A stretch of DNA of 64,000 nt from Pelecanus crispus (GCF_030463565.1 NC_134675.1:11491862-11555861), one strand, 5' to 3'; positions 13,265 through 26,413 are shown, numbered from the stretch's first letter. The notes: generated from the letters alone by a model not told the origin. Made by a program: numbers and translations.

Positions 13265-14029
13265 AGAGAAAAGATGGGCTTTCATTAAAACTGGCTTGAG
13301 CAACCATTCCCCTCAGACCCTTTCCTACAGGCTGGGGAAATCCCCAGGGAAGGGGGATAAACTTTAGTGACTGCTGGCTTGGTGTGCGCTTTAACAGCCC
13401 TCAGGGGCTGGTGTCCCGCCACCACCCACAAGCTGGAGACCAAGAAAGCATGCAAGGAAAAGCTTTCAGAGCATAGTAACAGAGCCAGAAATAAAAGCAG
13501 TTGTTGATATCCATGTTTGTCAGCTTCACTCTGGGCTGCTTAGGGTGTGCTTGCTTTTGCTGACTTATCCAGGAAGAGCTGCCATCCATCTGGGAGGCCG
13601 AGCACTGACATGGGCTAAATAAGGAGGGGGATTTGAAAGCAGCACATAATTAATGAAGGCATGAAATGCCCTTCTCAGATGAAGATCTGGGAGCCCAGTG
13701 TCAGCAGGGAACACCACCCAGGGTCTCCCACACATGCTTTGGATCATAAACCCACAGGGCTGCGGTCCTAACAAGATGGATGCTCCAACATGGAGACATC
13801 TGGGTCTCCATGCCCCCATGGGTCAGCACCACTGCCAAGTTGTGCCCACCCCAAGCAGTACCTGAACCCCACTTGGGGCAGGGAAAGCTCCATGAAAACC
13901 CCATCCCCTGGTAGCTGGATGACCCAGGGCATCCCAGTGAAGGCCCACCACTGCCAAACCCCAAGTGTCCCCAGCACAGCCCCAGGGGTACCAACCCCCA
14001 AGTGACCCAGGGCATCCCCAGCGGTACCA

Positions 14030-14340
14030 ACTCCCGGGGAGCCCCATCGGCTCCAACCCCCGGAGCGTCCCCGCCGCCACCAGCCCGAGCTGGTGCTGCC
14101 GCCGCCGGGGGAGCGGCGGGGGCGGGCGGAGCCCGAACTACATCTCCCGGCGGGGAGCGCTGCGCCGCGCCGGGCCGGGACGTGGGGGGGCAGGCCGGAG
14201 CGGTGGGATGCGCCCAACCCCGGAACTGCTGCGGGCCGCCGGGTGTGCTCAGCCCCGCTCCCGGTGCGCTCAGACCCGGTGCCCCCTGCCCCGTCCCCAG
14301 TGCCGCGCAGAGCACAGCCACAGCCCGGCGTCGCCTGTAA
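14030..14340 (+). promoter_or_regulatory. CpG-rich promoter and noncoding first exon, likely MYORG
   Basis: This is the densest CpG stretch in the window, with many CCGCCG, GGGGCGGGC and GCGCCG runs and a CTACATCTCCCGGC motif typical of bird and mammal housekeeping promoters. It ends in a textbook donor, CGTCGCCT|GTAAGT, at 14337. A matching acceptor lies 8 kb downstream at 22296, just before the MYORG start codon. In human, MYORG also has an untranslated first exon and its coding sequence in a later exon. The transcription start cannot be placed exactly, and long open frames on both strands here are an effect of base composition. Confidence 0.6.
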
Positions 14341-17300
14341 GTTTGCCGGTCCCGGGGCTGCCCCCCAGGGAAGGATGCTGCACCCTCTGGGGCGGGCTTG
14401 GGGTGTGCATCCCCCGGCACGGGGGGATGACCGGGCTTCCGGAGGGGTGTGGGGGCTGGAAGCGGGCAGGGGGGTGCCCCGTCCCGCAGACCCCAGGCTG
14501 CAGCCAGCAGCGGGAGCAGGCAGGTGCCTGCCTGCTCGCAAAGGCCCGCGGGGAGGGGGCTGTCAATGCAAACCTGCACCCTGACCTTTGCAGTGCAAGC
14601 CTTTCACGTTCCGCGGTGTAGGGGCCACGCAAGGTTTTTTTGTGATGGGTAGGGGTCTTGCCACGCAGAGAAGATTAACGGAGCCTGGAGATGCGTCCCT
14701 GGCTCTGCTTGCAAGGTGCAGCTTCAACTTTTACCGCTAGACAGATGTTTGGCAGTGAAAACTTCAGCAGATGGGTTTATGCAGCACGTTGTGCAATGTG
14801 CTGGGTTGGGTTTGGATTGGTTTCTGGGACAGCTCCTCCATCAGCAAGTACCGGCGGCAGCAGCGAGCAGCCAGAGCTGTTTGAGAAGGCACAAATTCTT
14901 CTTTCTCCTTTCCTTCTCCCTCTTGGGATACTCGTGATCCCCAAAGGGCAAGTACCTGGCATAGCAGGCACTCACAGCCCGGCAGGGGATGAGGGTGGGA
15001 GGGTTGTGTATGCATGGCCAGATCCACACATGGAAGAACTGCCAGCAAGCATTTTAAGGGACTGAGGATTGTGTTTGGCCCAAGGGTGCCCAGCATTTGT
15101 TGGATACAGATGGAAATTTGGGGTCCCAAGTTGCCAGCCCGGCTCCGTGAGCCATCTGCCACTCTGGAGCTGTCAGTACCTGGAGTTTCATGGTGACTAA
15201 ATGGCTGGAAAATCACAGGGGCCGGGCTGGAGGGCTGTGCTTAGTTTTCATCCTATTTCTTCCCCATATCATGCTGTAGCACTTGGGTGTTGGGGTGGGC
15301 TCAGGTTTCAGCCTGCCTCAGCATCCGAAATGCTGAGCGCTCCCAAAGCACTGAATCGGCTCTTTTTAGAGAGGATCTGGGGGGGCGAAACAGGGTGCTG
15401 GATCCTGCTGTTGGGAGGTTGGCTTGGAGGATGGAGATGAGCAGGAGTGAGATTAACAACCGTGGGAGCGCTGGGGAGAGAGGCTGTTGGGGTGATAAGG
15501 TGGTAGGTGAAGCACATCTTGTACCAGCAGGAATTGGGCTGTGGGACCAAAAGACAGCAGCAAAGATGCCGAAATCTTTAATGGCTAACTGCGTATCTTG
15601 TACATCGCATGTGGCAAGCGAAATAAGCTGTTCACGGACTGATGCCTCATGCTGGGGTTTTGTACACCCGCCAGCTGGACCAGCCGCACTGGGCCACATC
15701 CCTGCCTGATGCTGGCTCCTTCGGTTGGAGCGATGAAATTGTAGTTATCGCTCTTGTTTCTTTTTTTTTGTCAGAGATTTATATCATCCCAGCATGCTGG
15801 CACATGGAACTGCTTGTATTTGGTGTTTTGCTTTCGCTGCGGTTGGGCATGAGCTGGGTGGTTTTAGAGGATGCCTCTCCGAGAGCCACTGGCCCCACAG
15901 GTGCCGAGGAGCTGGCTGCTGGGCCCTGGGTTACCCCATGGACCGCAGCTTCAGGGCCAGGCTGCCTTCTGCTCCCCCAGGGGCTGTAGGACATTGCTGA
16001 GGTGGATACAGAGATGTCCTCTAAGGGAGAGCACCGGAGCTTTCTCTCCCTCATGTCCAATGCACTTTAATATAGGTGGACCAGGAGAGCTCACTTTTTT
16101 TTAAAGTCTCTGTAAATCTTTGCGTCTTGGACAAACTCAGGTGCAGGGGAAAGCAAGAGTCCTTAGTCATGGTTTAGTCGTGAGCTGGCAGCACCGCAAG
16201 TGGTGTGCAGGGTTAAAGTGAAAACCCAGCTTATTAAAACTTGATCTTGTTAATTAGCACAGGGTGAAGAACAAAGAAAGATGATGCTGTGAAGGGGGAA
16301 TTGTCAGGTGTGTTAAATATTAAATCATCTGCTGCCAGAATTGACTCCCTGTGGCTTTTTTGTATTTATGGTCAGACACTGGATGAGGTGTCTAAATGGG
16401 TTTGGAGCGTCACTTGACACTGGCAGCTTTAAGGAACATAACTGGGCTGTAAAGTGCCAATTCCTACAATATAGGTGAAAATATTTAAGGCTGGGCAAAG
16501 CTAATGCCACAGCTTCAAATATCCTGTCTGCTCTTGCAGACGGAGCGAGGTCCTGGCAGCATGTCTGCACTTTGCAGATGAGCTCTGTATTCACATGCCT
16601 CCCCCGGATTTGGGGTTTATCCTCTGGGTGCTCAGTGCTGTTTAATCCTGGTTTATGAACCAGCCGGCAGCAGCGGGGCTGCTTGTTTCCTTTCACTCAA
16701 GGCAGCCTTGTTACTCTGCTAAATCATGACTCTGCGTAAAATCACAAGACTTGGGGAGGAAAAAAAAATCCTGGGTTGTTTTTTATTTTGCTTTCTGATT
16801 ATGGAGAGGCTGCAAATGCAGGTGGGGACGAGCCTTCGCCGGCCCTTCCTGCTCCCCCTGGCAGGGAGGCGAGACGTGAGCTCCAATCCCGCGACTCCGG
16901 GAGCCGAGGCTCAGCGAAGCTCGTGCCCTTCGCGACTCTGCGATGCCTACGGCAGCTGCCTTTTGGCCGGGCCCCGCTACCTTGGCACGCCCCGGCCGGA
17001 GGGTTGGCTGCACATGCTTATGTCATGGTGCCTGAGAAAACACGCCGGTGATGCGCTGGGTTCCCTCTTCCTGCCCGCGGACACATGCTGCTTGGGGCGC
17101 AGCCAGCTCATAGCCCTGAAACACCCCGCGCAATGGAGAGGACGAAGCTGCCGGGGATGCGGAGACATAGCAGTGCTTATTGTTTATGTGCTTAAAAATC
17201 CATCTGCAGCGGAGCCGGGTGACAGGCGGGGATTCCCGGGAGGCGATGGATGGGTAAGTACCGGCACCGTGCCCCCGACGGGATGAGCTGCCTCCCAGCC

Positions 17301-20300
17301 GGGGCTGTCCATGTCCGACAGCCAGATGCTACAGGGAATTTGCTGCCATGTCTTGCCACGTAGGCGGCATCCGCAACGGCAGGCAGCTGTCGCTTTGCAG
17401 GACCACCGCCCCACCCCCCCGCATCCCGTCCCCAAGCCCCTTGGGCTGGGCAGATTGTCTGTCGCTGCTGCGACCTCAGGGGGGACGGCGAAGGTGGGTG
17501 TCCCCAGGGAAGGAGGCGCCGGGTCCCCCTGGCTGTCCCTGTCTTGCTAAGGCAGAGCCACTGCCTTGGCTCGGGGGCCAGGGGTCTGTGCCACCCACAT
17601 TCGCCTGGGGGTAGCTTGTGTGCCGTGAGGATAAACCCAGGGCCCCAAAGTGATCCGGTGCGGTATTCGGGGGGGATACTTGCGGGTGGCTCTGTAGGGC
17701 TGGGGGAGGAATCAGTACCTCTGACCTGCGGGGGTGGGCCGGGGCATGTGGGGAGCAGCCATGCACCCCATGCCGGCGCTGCTGCCGGGTGCCCCCACCC
17801 GTCCCACCCACTCCCATCAGCGCCAAGCGGCTGGACTGGTGATTTCACCCTTTATGACTCCAAAAAGCCCTCCAGAAAACTGCAGTGCTGCTGCAGACCT
17901 CTCCAAGGGAAATTAAACCCCTGGAACGGGTTTGTTCATCCCCCGTCTCTGGTTTGCAAAGTCCATTTCGCAGGGCTGGTCCCCCGCGGAGGGTTGCGGA
18001 GCGGTGCCAGGACCATGCACGCGGAGGCTTTTTTCCCCCTGCAGCTGTTTTGCAGAGAAATATTTTCCCCTTTAATTTGCCATCCTAATTCCCTGCTCTT
18101 TTATGGGGTTGGAAATACCTTGCGCTAAAATCTGCAGTGTTTCCTTAGCTCGACTCCTGCCAAGATGTTTGGGGAGGAGGCGGCAGCACCATGCACGGGA
18201 GGGGAGGGTTTCCTGGCACCCTGGTGTAGGAAATGGGTGCGTGTCCCCAGCGTGAGCTTGGCCCTCGGCGCGGTTCAGACCTGACCCCACCGGGACGATA
18301 GGGACCAGTTAAATGTTATTGACCCTCTTTAAATGAATGCCCTAATTGGGAAGTTGCTGGTGTTAGTGGTGCTGTGGGTCTTGCAGCCCGTGGTTAGTGG
18401 CGGTGTTGGTAAAAATAGAAGCAGTCAAAAAATGGATTTTTATTTTTACTCTGTAAAGTGTGTCCCACTCAGATGTTTTGCTTTCATCTTGAGTGGAGGC
18501 AAGACGACTGGCTGCTTCCACAGAACGGGAAGAAAAAGCTTTGGTTTGGGTCAGCTGGGAAGCTCCGGCACAGCAAGCTGCAAACATGCTGTTTGGCTTA
18601 ATGTCCTCCCTTCCTGTTTTCTTCTGGTTTTAAGAGGAGATAAAGGTCACCACAATGTCATCTTGGAGCAAAATAACAGGTTTGCATTCAAAAAAAAAAA
18701 AAAAAGTCAAAACAAGCTTTGCATGAGCAGGCACCTCTGTGGACTGCAAGGTGGCAGGCATTGTCTCTGGGGAGCTTGGGAGACTTACCTCTCATCTGGG
18801 ACAGAGCCAAATCACCATCTGGAGAACAGTAAATTTTGTTAAAGAGTCAAAGAGAGGAGCCAGACAGATACAGAGTGAGATCCTGTTTTCGGAGCCCCCC
18901 TGGCCCGTTGCTGCACTGTGCGATACCTGCAAATGCTCTTCTCAGCATCTTTGTTGGAGCGGTACCCAAGTGGGTGATGTCTGTCAGCCCAGGGCAGTGA
19001 CAGGGGTTTGATCCTGGCTCAGCCAGAGCAACCAGAGCTGGATTAAATCTGCCGGCTCAGACACCTGGCTTACACATCCCTCTGAGGCAGATCGGTGTCT
19101 GAGGGCCACAAAAGGCTGCAAAACCTTTCTTAAAAAACACATTTGCTACTGCACTACTGTCAGCAGCAGTGATGGCTCCTTCACGTACGTCATGAACTCC
19201 AGCCCATGGTGGGGGAAGAAAGAAACAGCCTAAAAATAGAGCGGTTTCGAAGTAGTTCATAGATAATAAACTGTCCTCCTGAAAGGGAGATGAAAATCCA
19301 GAAACTCCCTGAAGCCCTGGGAGCTGCTGTGTTGCTCTCATTTCACGTGGAGGTGAAGAGGTGGCCAACCCCATTGCAGCAGGATCAGCCATTTCTTGGT
19401 CTTAAAACCCTAGATGAGAGCTTTTTTCAGAAAACATGAAAACTTTTAAAAATTCTTTTCCCAAATAATTTGTGAGCCCTGCTCAGTGGGCAGCTCTATT
19501 TTCTTTTCTCCTTCCTTGAGCTTCCCAGTCCCAAGATAAGGCATGCATGAGACAGGCTTGTCTCTGGTAGTGGTAGGTATTTGCATCTCTTTTGCTGGCA
19601 TTCCAAAAATTCCCAGTGCTGGGAGGGAGGGAGCTTCTTTGGGCTCAGCATACCCATCTGTATTTCCAGAAGCATCCTGCCACTTACAGCATCACTCTTG
19701 GTTTTGGCCAGGACCCTTCTGCAAACCTTCCCCCGTCCTGTCTCTGGTACAATCCTTTGCTGCTTCTGGTTCACCCTAAAACCAAGGGGGGATTGATAGA
19801 GGGGATGAAGGTTTAACCCAAACACAGCATCTTCTCACCACCGTCTCCTCCCTGCCTTTAGTGCCCGACTTTTGCTGGGATCAGCCAGCCTCGCATCACA
19901 TGTCCTGGTGGGTGAGGGCCCTGTTCCCTTCCTGGGAAGGGACATGAGCTGGCAATGTGCACTTGCAGCCCAGAAAGCCAACCGTATCTTGGGCTGCATC
20001 AAAAGAAGCGTGGCCAGCAGGTCAAGGGAGGTGATTCTGCCCCTCTGCTCTGGTGAGACCCCACCTGGAGTACTGCGTCGAGCACTGGAGCCCTCAGCAC
20101 AAGAAGGACATAGACCTGCTGGAGCGGGTCCAGAGGAGGGCCACCAAAATGATCTGAGGGCTGGAGCACCTCTCCTACGAGGCCAGGCTGAGAGAGTTGG
20201 GGTTGTTCAGCCTGGAGAAGACAAGGCTGTGAGGAGACCTTATTGCAGCCTTTCAATACTTAAAGGGGGCCTATAGGAAGGATGGGGAGAATCTTTTTAG

Positions 20301-22296
20301 CAAGGCCTGTTGTGACAGGACAAGGAGTAATGGATTTAAACTAAAGGAGGATAGATTTAGACTGGATATAAGGAAGAAATTTTTTGCAATGAGGGTGGTG
20401 AAGCACTGGAACAGGTTGCCCAGAGAGGTAGTGGAGGCCTCATCCCTAGAAACATTCAAGGTCAGGTTGGATGGGGCTCTGAGCAACCTGATCTAGTGAA
20501 AGCTGTCCCTGCTCACTGCAGGGAGGTTGGGCTAGATGACCTCTAAAGTTCCCTTCCAACCCAAAGCATTCTATGATTCTATGATTCCTGGGGGGCAAGA
20601 TCCGGCCCTGGGTGACACAGTTGGGGTGGTCGGAGCCGCCCCCATCCGGTGCTGGAGATCCCTGCTGGCAAGCGAGCACTCCAGGCTCTCCATGGGACTT
20701 GGCCGTGGGACAAGTCATTTAGCTAAACCTATTGCCCGTTCAGGCTAATTGCTTCCTAATGCTGCCGTAATCCCATTTAAAGCAACTGGCAGTCTAGAAA
20801 GTTACTGGCTCCCAGGGGAAGGTTAAAATGAGCCGGCCAGCAATGAAAAGGTCTCCCTAGCTGCAGCATCTGGCCCAATACGCGCTTCAAGACAAATATA
20901 AAATGCTGTATGTTTTATTGAGCGTGTGCCCAGGTGTCATTCTGGGTTTACACCTGGGCATCCCCATAATGGAGCAGCAGGGTTTAGGTGATGCTCAGGA
21001 CCCCCTTCTGCTTTGCCTGTCCTTTTTTGGGGAGTAAGATCTGTTCAAGGTGCAGAGGAAAATGTGCTCTGGCTTGTCACGCCTGCATCAGGGAGAGGGT
21101 TCGGTATTTCATTTTGGATCTTTTTCTTCCTTTTTTATTAAAAACAAACCAACCCCTTTAGAGGGAATCACTGCAACCAGCTTCCTTCATGCCCAAAAAG
21201 AAGTTTTTTTTCCTCCGGTTTGCCCAGAGCCAGCAGGCTTACAGCCCCAGGGCTTGGGGGGAGGCGGCACCCCACGGTTGCTGACGCTAGGCAGGTACCA
21301 GCCAGCTGATCTGCAGCTCGTCTTCCTCCCATGGCTGGGTTTGTTTCTCACTATCCCATGTCCTTACTTTACTTTTCCCCTCTGGATCTCTGGCGCTGTG
21401 CTTGGCCGAACCCAGCTAGCCCATGGCCAAGGAAAAACCATTAGGCTCTTGGCACAGCCTGCTTCCCCAGGGCTGTGCAGGGGGGAGCAGGCTGGAGCCA
21501 AAACAGCCCAGGGCCATGCCGGATGGAGGTCCTGCACTGCTCGCTCCCAACAAAATTAGCCTTTCTTCTGCCCAGAGCTGCCTCAGGGCTCTACATGCTT
21601 GGCAGGAGCAAGCCGCTCTCCTTCTGCCCGGGGCTGCTGGCACGGTACCTCCCGCAGCCATGCTTTGCTGCACAGCACACCCCCCTACATGCCCCCCAAA
21701 ACCGGCCACAAGCCACTGGTACCCCGGCCCTGTTTGGCCATCCGGGGACTGTGGAGAAGCTGGGATATACCCACCTTTGCTGTGAAGCATCCCCAGGCTG
21801 GAGCAGCCAGGGCATGCAGGGGATGGGGAAGGAACAGCGCTGCGGATGAGCTGAATTAAATCTGCCAGGGAGGCAGTTTGATTAAAATTAGGAGTGGCTG
21901 CCTGGAAATTCATTATGTGGTGTCTTTTATGGCTCTTAATTAGCCCTGTCCATTAAAGATGCTGTTGGTGGGATGATCCAGCTCCCACTCAGCCTCCTCC
22001 TGCCCCCTCCCAGTCTCTGCTCCTACCTCACTGAACCTCTTGTCTCCCCCAAAATAATTATGGCAATGATTTGGCACTTATTGCCCTGGGGTTGTTCTAC
22101 ATGTGGGGTTCAGGCTGTTCTCCACTCATGTTGTCTGCCCGGGGTAATTGGAGATGGTGTCTGGTACTCCGCATACATTGCAGCCCGGTGGCAGTGGGCC
22201 AGGGGGAGCTGCTACAGTTGAGACAGCAAAGGGGTGACAAGTGGTCCCCTGATTCAGAGGTTCGTCTGAGACTATTTATATCCTCTTCTTTTTCAG
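14337..22296 (+). other. Presumed MYORG intron 1
   Basis: The interval between the GTAAGT donor at 14337 and the TTCTTTTTCAG acceptor at 22296 has no supportable exon. It contains a second, weaker GC- and CpG-rich patch at about 16.85-17.5 kb, an A16 run at 18690-18705, and a CR1 fragment at 19938-20586. The remaining sequence appears unique. Confidence 0.5.
19938..20586 (+). mobile_element. CR1 LINE, 5'-truncated
   Basis: The piece starts inside ORF2, with peptide [18 protein letters not shown], continues through the C-terminal region of the reverse transcriptase ORF with several stops, and then the CR1 3' UTR. It ends in the diagnostic tail CATTCTATGATTCTATGATT. Truncation at the 5' end is normal for CR1 insertions. 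It lies in the presumed MYORG intron in the sense direction. Confidence 0.92.
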
Positions 22297-23610
22297 AGGT
22301 GGGTGCTCCAGGACTCGGTGGAGGTGGGAGCACTCCTAACAGTCCGTTTTCTTCTCCTGAGAGCTCCAGGCTTGCTGCAAAGACATCTTCCTTCCTGCTC
22401 TTCTGCAAAAAGCGGTAGAGAGAAGAGAGTGTCATGTACAACTTCCTGCCTGAGAACTTCATGCCAGTGAAGCAGAAGCCTTCCAAGGAGCTGAGACCCA
22501 TGCTCAGGACCATCGTGCTGGGCCTCATCCAGTTCATTGCCATGGTGGTGGCCTTGTGCTACTACACGGTGTCCCTGCAGAAGGCAGAGCAGCTCAAGAC
22601 AGAGCTGATGAACTGGCACATGGATGGTTTCATCATCAGGAACCAGCATGGGGAGGTGGTCTTCTGTCTGGCCTTCTGCTCGGGCAACCTCAACCTGGAG
22701 TCATGCTCCAAGGAGGTTAAGATTTTGAGCTGCGTGCAGTCAGGCAGGGGGCCGCTGAACTTCTTCATCCAGACGATGAAGCCCAAAGACACAGTGATGT
22801 GCTACCACGTGTGCTGGGAGGAGCTGGCAGCCGGCCTGGCGGTGGAGCACATCATGTTCTGGGAGGACGCCCACTGGTACGGGGGCTTTGGAGATGAGCA
22901 CCCAGCACTGGCCCATCCATCTGGCCAGCTACCAGGAGCCCATGCCCTATGTGACGACTGACGTCTACTCCTTCCACAACAGCTTTGGCGGCATCCTGGA
23001 GCACTACTGGCTCTCCTCCAAGGTGGCGGCCATCAAGATCAACAACTCTGTCCCCTTCCACCTGGGCTTCAACACCACTGAGCGTGCCATCTTCTTCCAG
23101 GCCTGCTACAAGGACTCGCCCTACAAGCCCCTGCTGGGGCAGCAGCCCTTCCCCAAGCTCAGCTACCGTGTGTGTGTGGGCTCCGATGTCACCTCCATCC
23201 ACAAATACATGGTGCACAGGTACTTCAACAAGCCCTCCAAGATCCTCCCCGAGAATGCCTTCCACTATCCCATCTAGTCCACCTGGGCCCTCTACAAGAA
23301 CAATATCAACCAGGATAAACTCTTGCGATTTGCTGAAAACATTAAGTAGTACTGTTTTAACTGCAGCCACATTGAAATCGATGATATGTACATGCAAGCC
23401 TATGGGGACTTTGACTTTGACCCTGTCAAGTTCCCCAACATGACAGAGATGATTGCAAAACTGAGGGAGGATGGGTTTAAGGTCACCCTGTGGATTCATC
23501 CCTTCATACACGCAGATTCCTCCAATTTTGGGGTGGGGATCGAGTGTCAGCTGTTCATCAAAGAGCTGTTGGGGTGGCTGCCGGCCATGGCGGAGTGGTG
23601 GAACAGCAGT
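22297..23610 (+). pseudogene. MYORG: MYORG (GH31 family glycosidase), 5' part, broken
   Basis: MYORG is a type II membrane glycoside hydrolase (GH31, alpha-galactosidase) of the secretory pathway. The acceptor at 22296 is followed by a short 5' UTR and ATG at 22434 ([20 protein letters not shown]). A membrane helix of about 20 residues follows ([21 protein letters not shown]), then the lumenal domain with [31 protein letters not shown] and [20 protein letters not shown]. One extra base at about 22893 (TTTG|GAG) shifts the frame. TAG stops follow at 23275-23277 (where the family has Trp) and 23347-23349. Similarity ends at AEWWN near 23605, before the catalytic nucleophile block. The 3' part lies on the other strand at 48854-49595. 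Confidence 0.85.
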
Positions 23611-23835
23611 CTGTGATTATCCTGAAGAGGAAGGTACCCAATTTTCAGCCTGCATGTCAGATGGGTGCTGATGCAGGAGCAAGGGGAGTTTGCCTTTCCC
23701 ATGGCTTGAGTTATCTGAGCAAGCATAAAGAAGCTATAGCACTCACTAACATTGTGGCAACCATTTTCCCCCTTTTATTGGAAGAAATTATTGAGAACCA
23801 TGTCTGTGGTGTGGATTTGGCCAAGCCTGTTAGCA
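23611..23835. other. Unassigned joint sequence after the MYORG break
   Basis: This stretch separates the last recognisable MYORG codons from the LTR at 23836. It does not continue MYORG in any frame, and I see no LTR or LINE feature in it. It is either the far side of the rearrangement breakpoint or filler added at the junction. Confidence 0.4.
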
Positions 23836-24928
23836 TGCTATGGTGGGTTGACCCTGGATGGATGCCAAGTGCCCACCAAAGCCACTCTACCACTCCCCTT
23901 CTCAACTGGACAGGGGAGAGAAAATATAACAAAAAAGCTTGTGGGCCGAGATAAGGACAGGGAGATCACTCAGCAATTACCACAGACTTGACTTGGGGAA
24001 AAATCAGTTTAATTTATTACCAATCAAATCAGAGTAGGGTAATGAGAAATAAAAACTAAATCTTAAAACACCTTCCCCCCACCTCTCCCTTCTTCCCAGG
24101 CTCAACTTCACTCCCGACTTCTCTACCTCCTCCCCCCGAGCAGCGCAGGGGGACGGGGAATGGGGGTTGCGGTCAGTTCGTCACACGTTGTCTCTGCTGC
24201 TCCTTTCTCCTCAAGGGAGGGCTCCTCACACTCTTCCCCTGCTGCAGCGTGGGGTCCCTCCCACAGGAGACAGTCCTCCACGAACTTCTCCAACGTGAGT
24301 CCTTCCCACGGGCTGCAGTTCTTCACAAACTACTCCAGCATGGGTCCCACATGGGGTCACAAGTCCTGCCAGCAAACCTGCTCCAGTGTGGGCTCCTCTC
24401 TCTCCATGGGTCCTGCCAGGAGCCTGCTCCAGTGTGGGCTTCCCACGGGGTCACAGCCTCCTTCAGGCACATCCACCTGCTTCAGTGTGGGGTCCTCCAT
24501 GGCCTGCAGGTGGATATCTGCTCCACTGTTAACCTCCATGGGCTGCAGGGAGACAGCCTGCCTCACCATGGTCTTCACCACAGGCTGCAGGGGAATCTCT
24601 GCCTGGAGCACTTCCTCCCCCTCCTTCTTCACTGACCTTGGTGTCTCCATAGTCATTCCTCCCACATAGTCTCACTCCTCACTCCAGCTGCAGTTTTGTG
24701 TCCCGTTGTTGGTTTGTTTTTTTTTTTTTTTTGCCCCCTTCTTTAATATGTTATCACAGAGGCGCTACCACCGTTGCTGATTGGCTCAGCTTTTGCCAGT
24801 GGCAAGTCCGTCTTGGAGCCAGCTGGCATTGGCTCTATCAGCCATAGGGAAGCTTCTAGCAGCTTCTCACAGAAGCCACCCCCGTGCCCCCCCGCTACCA
24901 AAACCTTGCCATGCAAACCCAATACACA
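23836..24928 (-). mobile_element. Long solo LTR with internal short repeats
   Basis: On the - strand it starts TGTGTATTGGGTTTG and has a TATTTAA-like box before a purine-rich stretch. On + it ends with the motif GGTTGACCCTGGATGG near 23845. The body contains many degenerate repeats of CTGCTCCAGCGTGG type spaced roughly every 40-50 bases. A T17 run lies at 24717-24733. A second copy in opposite orientation starts at 63166. The exact left end is uncertain (23836 or 23841) and no target duplication could be matched. No internal viral genes accompany it. Confidence 0.75.
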
Positions 24929-25354
24929 TGTGGTGAAATCTCACTGGCAGTCAAGATCAAAACCCAGCACCAAGTCATGTGTGGGTTAGGACCTAATAGC
25001 ATCCATGTGTGTTTTGGGACCACATTTAAATCCCAAGCATGCAATCCATTGGATCCCAAGAGAGGACTCGGCCATCATCCTCCTGAGAGAGCTCGGACAA
25101 GTAACAAACCAGCCTGAGTGCCCTTCTGACTCAGTTTCTCCATGGAAAATGTCCTCCCATGCCACCAGATGTGTTGATGGAGATTCCTGTCCATGAGTCA
25201 GCATCCTTCTGCCCACGGAGGTGACTTCTTCTGGGTAAAGGCATCTCAGCAGCACCTGCAGGCTTGGAGGAAGCCAGCTGGCTGTGAAATGCTCTCCATT
25301 CTTGGTCCAATCTTCCCCATTTTTAAGCAAAGAGAAGTTTAAAGGTGACATGAC
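24929..25354. other. Unassigned sequence
   Basis: No exon, LINE or LTR signature seen between two LTR-like blocks. Confidence 0.4.
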
Positions 25355-26110
25355 TGTGAGAGACTGAAAGAGTTAATGTCTCAAACACTGTGGTGAGGCA
25401 AGTTAAGGTCTCCATGGTGACAAATTGGTGTCTGAATAGCACCACAGGTGAGAAGCCCATTGGTGAGGAGCCCAGAGGTTCTTGAAGGATGTGCAGTTCC
25501 GTATTCTGGTCATGCAGAGTTCATTTGAGGAAGGGGCTCACGACCACCCGAAAGACCTCTCGTGACCACTCCCCTCAGTGGTGCCTGCGCAGAAGATGAA
25601 GAACATTCTGGAACAAGAACCGTGTGGATCCTCAGGGGGGGCGAGACTAGAGGCAGGGACTAGCTTATAGAAGACAACTCAGAGGAGCCACGTGTGCGAC
25701 CCCAACACCGGAGGAGTTCATGCTGCTCCAGCTCCTGCTCCTCCTCCTCCAGACCTGCCTCTCCCACCCATTGCTGGTGCAGCCGGAGGCCTTGCGTTCT
25801 AAGAGCAGCACGCCCACCATCGGAGGATTGTCATGTGCACGCCCACTACTGGAGAATTGCCACATTTACCATCGACATCGCGGGATCCAAGGGTGGTGAT
25901 CTCTTTCTCTCCGCCCCCCCACCCTTTTCTTCCTTTTCCTTTCCTCTTATAAGTATTTCAATTAGAACCCACGTTGCCTATCATTGCGCTTTCCTGGTTT
26001 GCCTTGCCTACTGTTGCACTTTCCAAGTTCAGGTTGGTGTTTACCATCAATAAAGTGTTTAATTGATCATTTGGTGTCGTTTCACCTTAATTTAGCCCAA
26101 GGGAATCACA
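25355..26110 (+). mobile_element. Candidate solo LTR of an unidentified retrovirus family
   Basis: The block opens with TGTGAGAGACTGAAAGAG and can be closed at GGGAATCACA, giving TG...CA ends. It has a TATA-like GCTTATAGAAG near 25665, a pyrimidine-rich stretch near 25920, and AATAAAG at 26049 followed by a GT-rich segment. That order (TATA, R-like region, polyadenylation signal) is the layout of an LTR. The five bases on either side (ATGAC and GAACC) do not match, so the limits or the call may be wrong. Confidence 0.4.
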
Positions 26111-26413
26111 GAACCTCCACCATCCTCTCTGGGCAGCCCAGTTTGGATCGTGACGACTGAGCAGTTGAAGAGAGTCCAGGGGTCTCTGGGCTGTGATGCC
26201 CCTTCCCAAAGTGAGATTCCTTTGCCGACCCCCAGCAGGCTGCTAGTGGGCACCTGGAAGATAAAGGTGTACATGGCCCCAAAGCAGGAGAAAGCCTCTT
26301 TCCTTAGTGGTTTTTCCCAGAGCTAGCCCATACACTAAGAAAATGGGGGCTGGAGAGCACTGCAGTCACTCCAGAACTGGTTTGGTCCTCATGTGAAGCA
26401 GCCCCAAAGCTGG
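26111..26413. other. Unassigned sequence
   Basis: No recognised feature; an open frame on - at 26092-26274 has no family I know. Confidence 0.35.

Noticed and set aside
13701-14621. Very long overlapping open frames on both strands
   Set aside because: They coincide with the CpG island; high GC removes stops in all frames, and the peptides are Pro/Gly/Arg-rich with no domain.
22434-22961. An intact short membrane protein gene
   Set aside because: The frame ends only because of a one-base insertion; the next frame continues MYORG.
24160-24669. Open frames on both strands with repeated peptide units
   Set aside because: They are translations of the degenerate LTR repeats.
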